Positions 61,004-64,000 of a DNA stretch of 64,000 nt are shown here, piece by piece. Position 1 is the first letter of the stretch, and each line of letters starts with the position of its first letter. This DNA comes from Pseudoroseomonas cervicalis. Its GTDB lineage: Bacteria; Pseudomonadota; Alphaproteobacteria; Acetobacterales; Acetobacteraceae. The stretch spans positions 1,281,001 to 1,345,000 of the forward strand of contig NZ_JAUTAJ010000004.1 of the NCBI RefSeq assembly GCF_030818485.1, read 5' to 3'. The position numbers and the translations under genes were made by a program. The notes under the pieces were generated by a model. That model was not told the DNA's origin, made no database searches, and worked only from the letters and a program-made list of their open reading frames with translations.

Positions 61004-62337
61004 CAGAGGCCGGCGGCCTGGCGCAGCCGCGCCTCGGCGCGGGCGCGGCCGATGACGGGCAGGAAGAGCCGCAGCTCCGGCCCATGCTCCTCGCCGGTCA
61101 GCGCCCGGCGCAGCGGCAGGAACAGCGCCTTGCCCTTGCGGCCGGTGGCGTTGCCCAGCGCCTTCACCCAATTGCCCCAGGTGTCGTCACCCCAGGGCTC
61201 GGGCGGCAGGCGGTCGAGCGCCTGGCGCAGGAACTCCGCCTCCTCCGGCTGGTGCGGGACGGAGAGCGGGCCGTGCGCGACCTCCCACCAGTCGCGCGCC
61301 TCGGCCAGCAGGTCGAGATTGCCGCGGATGGACAGCCAGAAGGCCTCGTCGGCGCCCTCCGGCAGGCGGTCCTTCACCGTGGCGTAGTCCAGCCCGTGCA
61401 GGTAGCGGCGGTTGAGGCCGAGCAGCTGGGCCGGGTCGAAGCGCGCCGTGCTCTTCGAGATGCGCGACAGGTCGAAGCCCGCCACCAGCCCGGCCGCCGG
61501 CGCCGCCACCGGATCGGCGGAGGAGCCGAGGGCAGCGAGGTAGCCGACCAGCGCCGCCGGCTCGATGCCGTCGCGGCGCAGCTGGCGCAGCCCCATCGAG
61601 CCCAGGCGCTTGGAGAGCGGCCCGCCATCGGCATCGGTCAGCAGCGGCAGATGCGCGAAGCGGATGGCGCAGGGCCGGCCCGAAAGGGCTTCCAGGATGT
61701 CGATCTGCACGCCGGTGTTGGTGACGTGGTCCTCGCCGCGGATGATGTGGGTGATGCCCGTCTCGAGATCGTCCACCACCGAGGTGAAGGTGTAGAGGAA
61801 GGAGCCATCGGCGCGGATCAGAACGGGATCGGAGATTGGCGGCAGCTTCACCTGGCGGCGGCCGAGCACGCCATCCTGCCATTCGACGCTGCGCATGCCG
61901 AGCTTGAAGCGCCAATAGGGCGTCTTGCCATTGGCCAGCGCGCGCTCGAGCTGTTCCGGCGTCATCTTCAGCGCGGCGCGGTCATAGACCGGCGGGCGGC
62001 CCTGCTTCTGGCGCTGCTCGCGCTTGAAGCGCAGCTCCTCCTCGGATTCGAAGCAGGGATACAGCAGGCCGCTTTTTTTCAGTTTTTCGGCGGCAGCCTC
62101 ATAGCGCTCCAGCCGGTCGGACTGGCGGAAACTCTCATCCCAGTCGAGGCCGAGCCAGCGCAGATCCTCCTCGATGCCGGAGGCGTATTCGGGCTTGCTG
62201 CGCTCGGTGTCGGTGTCGTCGAAGCGCAGGATGAAGCGGCCGCCCTGCTGGCGGGCGACCAGCCAATTGGCCACCGCGACGCGGGCATTGCCGACATGCA
62301 GATAGCCGGTCGGGCTCGGGGCGAAGCGCAGCCTCAT
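61003..62337 (-). CDS. gltX: Glutamate--tRNA ligase
   Basis: A 444-residue class I aminoacyl-tRNA synthetase that charges tRNA-Glu (or tRNA-Gln in the indirect pathway). The HIGH-type motif is HVGN in FAPSPTGYLHVGNARVA; the KMSKS-type motif is LSKRLG near residue 243. IRGEDHVTNTGVQIDILEALSG and LLTDADGGPLSKR are standard. Alphaproteobacteria usually carry two copies, and this shorter form fits the GltX2 type. It starts at ATG 62337, overlapping the end of the small acidic protein gene by four bases. The order nadE-like, small protein, gltX is a tight unit. Confidence 0.95.
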   Translation of the reverse strand: MRLRFAPSPTGYLHVGNARVAVANWLVARQQGGRFILRFDDTDTERSKPEYASGIEEDLRWLGLDWDESFRQSDRLERYEAAAEKLKKSGLLYPCFESEEELRFKREQRQKQGRPPVYDRAALKMTPEQLERALANGKTPYWRFKLGMRSVEWQDGVLGRRQVKLPPISDPVLIRADGSFLYTFTSVVDDLETGITHIIRGEDHVTNTGVQIDILEALSGRPCAIRFAHLPLLTDADGGPLSKRLGSMGLRQLRRDGIEPAALVGYLAALGSSADPVAAPAAGLVAGFDLSRISKSTARFDPAQLLGLNRRYLHGLDYATVKDRLPEGADEAFWLSIRGNLDLLAEARDWWEVAHGPLSVPHQPEEAEFLRQALDRLPPEPWGDDTWGNWVKALGNATGRKGKALFLPLRRALTGEEHGPELRLFLPVIGRARAEARLRQAAGL

Positions 62338-62726
62338 GCCTCGTCCTCCGCCTCGTCCTCATCCTGGCGGCGGGGGTCGAGCACGCGCCAGTTGCGCTCC
62401 TCCCGGTCCTTCACCGGCCTGGCCGCGAAATCCTGGATCTCGGCGCCGGAGGACCAGCCCTGGCCACCGGGGCCGCCGGTCACCTCGGCATCCTCGCCGA
62501 AGGCGAACCAGGCGGCCAGCACCTCGTCCGGGGTCAGGCCGGCGGCGCGGCAGCGCTCGACGCTGTCGCGCACATAGCGGCGGGCGAAGGCATTGGCCTG
62601 GGCGAGCGTCTGGAAGCCGCGGATGGTCTCCACCGGCTCCGCGCCATTGCCGCCGGAGAGGTCGCGGATGCGCACGCTGTAGCCGCCCGGCGGCGCGAAG
62701 ATGGAGGTGTCGAAATCGCCGCTCAT
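62334..62726 (-). CDS. Small acidic hypothetical protein
   Basis: A 130-residue cytoplasmic protein without a recognised family. It starts FDTSIFAPPGGYSVRIRDL, has a predicted helix (TLAQANAFARRYVRDSVERCRAAGLTPDEVLAAW), a Gly-rich loop, and a strongly acidic C-terminus (QDEDEAEDEA). It overlaps both neighbours by four bases (ATGA), showing coupled translation with the nadE-like gene and gltX. Similar small ORFs stand beside gltX in related genomes, as far as I recall, so it is probably real. Function unknown. Confidence 0.75.
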   Translation of the reverse strand: MSGDFDTSIFAPPGGYSVRIRDLSGGNGAEPVETIRGFQTLAQANAFARRYVRDSVERCRAAGLTPDEVLAAWFAFGEDAEVTGGPGGQGWSSGAEIQDFAARPVKDREERNWRVLDPRRQDEDEAEDEA

Positions 62727-63964
62727 GGGAAGGGGCTTGTCATTCCGTCGCTGAAGGGGTCGGGCCCGCAGGGGCGCCGGGAGAGGCAGGGCCCCGGCGG
62801 GGCCAGGCGGCGCGTGTAGGACGCCGCCGCCACGCGCTGCCACAGCCGCGCGGCCTCCGCCGGGTCGTAGCCGCCCGAAGCGGCCGCGTCCACCGGTGCG
62901 GCATGGCGGGTGAGCAGCGCGGCCAGCGACGCCTCCAGCGCCGGGTCGGGCGGCAGGGGCGGCGGCAGGGCGCGATGGGCGGCGAGGGCGGCGAGTTCGG
63001 CGCGGAACAGGTCGCGGAAGGGGGCGTGGTCGCCGGGGGGCGCGGCCTCGCCCAGCGCCAGGGCGGTGCGGTCGAGCGGGGTCAGGCGCAAGGCGGGTCC
63101 CTCGCCCGCGTTTGTGCCCGCCGCCGCTGCCAGGGCCGCCAGCAAGGGTTGGTCCGGCGCGGCCTCGGCGCGGGGGCGGCGGCTTTCGCGCAGGGCGGCG
63201 CGCAGGGCCAGAATCAGGGCCTGCCAGAGTTCTTCCAGCGGCGCGGCGGGGGGTGGCAGGGGAAGGGGCGGGCTGGTCCAGCCTTCCTCGCCCTCCTCCC
63301 ACGCCATCAGCAGCGGCGCGGCCGCGAAGCGAGGCAGAAGGGCCAGCAGGCGGCGATCGGCGCGGAGGGCGAAGGCGCCGCCAGCCCAGACCCGTGCCCC
63401 CCAGGCGCCCAACGGAGAGACGCCCAGCATCGGCAGGCCGGTCTCCACCACACGCGGCACGGCGGCGTCCACCGCGGCATCCCCGGCCTCGCGCATGAAG
63501 GGCGCGCCGGCCAGATGCAGCAGCAGCTCGGCCCCGGTCTCGGCCAGGGTCTCGGCGATGGCGGGGTCGGTCGCCTCCGCCCCGCTCATCACGCCGAGGC
63601 GGAGGGAGCGGAACACCATCGGCCCCGGCGCCGGGCCAGGGGTGAAGAGGGCGGCGCCGGGCTCGGCCGGGTGGAACAGATGCCGGGCGCGGCGGGTGAG
63701 CACCCTGCCCTCGCCCAGCAGGACAACGCCCTGGCGCGGCACGCCGCCCTCCAGCCAGAAGCTGCCCGTCAGGATGCCGGGGCCAGCGCCACCGGTGTGG
63801 CCCGCGAGCGCCGCCAGCCAGGCCTCCTCCGCCGCCAGCCCGGCGGGCCAGGCGGCGCGGGCGAAACCGGGCGGGTGCAGCCCGGCGCGCTCGGCCGGCA
63901 GCACCAGCAGGTCGGCCGCGGGCAGGGTGTCGGGCAGGCCGGCGGGGCAGAGGGCGATGCGCAT
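62723..63964 (-). CDS. Degenerate glutamine-dependent NAD+ synthetase-like protein
   Basis: A 413-residue protein that reads like NadE with most catalytic parts gone. The nitrilase-domain frame is kept (MRIALC, FTPGPAPGPMVFRSLRLGVMSG, LAETGAELLLHLAGAPFMRE, PRVVETGLPMLGVS, GGAFALRADRRLLALLP). The CEDIW segment with the nucleophile Cys is replaced by MSGAEATDPAI, and no catalytic Glu or Lys is obvious. The ATP-binding SGGIDS loop of the synthetase domain is missing. Yet the C-terminal end (GYDPAEAARLWQRV, YTRRLAPPG) is clearly NadE-like. Normal NadE is about 550 residues. It is coupled to the small protein and gltX downstream. I infer a pseudoenzyme. Confidence 0.7.
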   Translation of the reverse strand: MRIALCPAGLPDTLPAADLLVLPAERAGLHPPGFARAAWPAGLAAEEAWLAALAGHTGGAGPGILTGSFWLEGGVPRQGVVLLGEGRVLTRRARHLFHPAEPGAALFTPGPAPGPMVFRSLRLGVMSGAEATDPAIAETLAETGAELLLHLAGAPFMREAGDAAVDAAVPRVVETGLPMLGVSPLGAWGARVWAGGAFALRADRRLLALLPRFAAAPLLMAWEEGEEGWTSPPLPLPPPAAPLEELWQALILALRAALRESRRPRAEAAPDQPLLAALAAAAGTNAGEGPALRLTPLDRTALALGEAAPPGDHAPFRDLFRAELAALAAHRALPPPLPPDPALEASLAALLTRHAAPVDAAASGGYDPAEAARLWQRVAAASYTRRLAPPGPCLSRRPCGPDPFSDGMTSPFP

Positions 63965-63966
63965 GC

Positions 63967-64000
63967 TCAGCGCCCCCGCAGCACGCCGAGCGCCATGCCC
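63967..64000 (-). CDS. 3' end of an unidentified gene (partial)
   Basis: On the minus strand the last bases of the window read in frame as GMALGVLRGR and stop at 63967-63969, two bases before the nadE-like ATG. The tight spacing suggests an upstream operon member that continues beyond the window. Too short to identify. Confidence 0.4.
   Translation of the reverse strand, partial: GMALGVLRGR

Noticed and set aside
62334..63302. A longer version of the small acidic protein extending to 63302
   Set aside because: The upstream part is Arg/Pro-rich shadow sequence of the nadE-like gene. ATG 62726 overlaps that gene's stop in the usual ATGA manner.

Overview
The window comes from a very G+C-rich alphaproteobacterial chromosome. 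Third codon positions are almost all G or C by eye. The best guess is a member of the Acetobacteraceae (Roseomonas-like). This rests on gene content: many Bug-type (TctC) periplasmic receptors, RTX calcium-binding proteins, an alphaproteobacterial LexA box, a long-insert uvrC, and gltX next to a decayed nadE-like gene. No 16S gene is present, so the genus is inferred. I see no tRNA or rRNA gene, CRISPR array, insertion sequence or prophage.

Layout. 0.1-8.5 kb is mostly housekeeping or stress: ABC exporter, otsA, a nucleoside 2-deoxyribosyltransferase, an MFS exporter, dps and parE, separated by unusual A/T-rich hairpins. 8.8-39 kb is an accessory catabolic region. It holds five Bug receptors (one frameshifted), two RraA-family proteins, two 2-hydroxyacid dehydrogenases, a fumarase/aspartase-superfamily lyase, an M20 amidohydrolase, a CoA-ligase/hydratase/MmgE-PrpD operon and tarD (D-tartrate dehydratase). 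These are interleaved with eight regulators (AraC, IclR, GntR and five LysR, counting the one next to tarD). No membrane subunits (TctA/TctB) are present. 39.2-42.5 kb is a KaiC-like double RecA ATPase translationally close to a hybrid histidine kinase. 42.5-47.4 kb has two tandem paralogous RTX proteins, arsC and a stand-alone degenerate DUF4347 protein. 47.6-51.7 kb has an orphan tupB-like permease and a TauABC/SsuABC-class importer. 51.9-55.2 kb has DUF1289, a small CxxC protein behind a canonical LexA box, a GH8 glycanase, and an SDR/folB pair.

55.16-55.76 kb is a non-coding, locally A/T-rich stretch with a perfect DnaA box and several near-boxes; it is a candidate replication origin. 55.8-60 kb is an overlapping uvrC-pgsA and lipoprotein-moaD-moaE run. 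60.1-64 kb on the minus strand is a tightly coupled run: nadE-like pseudoenzyme, small acidic protein, gltX and a Rossmann-fold protein.

The accessory region reads as scavenging of small hydroxy/dicarboxylic acids. High-affinity Bug receptors capture the acid, dehydrogenases, lyases and CoA enzymes process it, and a local regulator controls each block. At least five genes carry a single-base indel in or next to a G/C run (about 13.0, 16.0, 19.5, 49.6 and 51.5 kb). These are either sequencing errors or real decay. A remnant of an FMN-dependent hydroxyacid oxidase at 20.3 kb argues that some decay is real.
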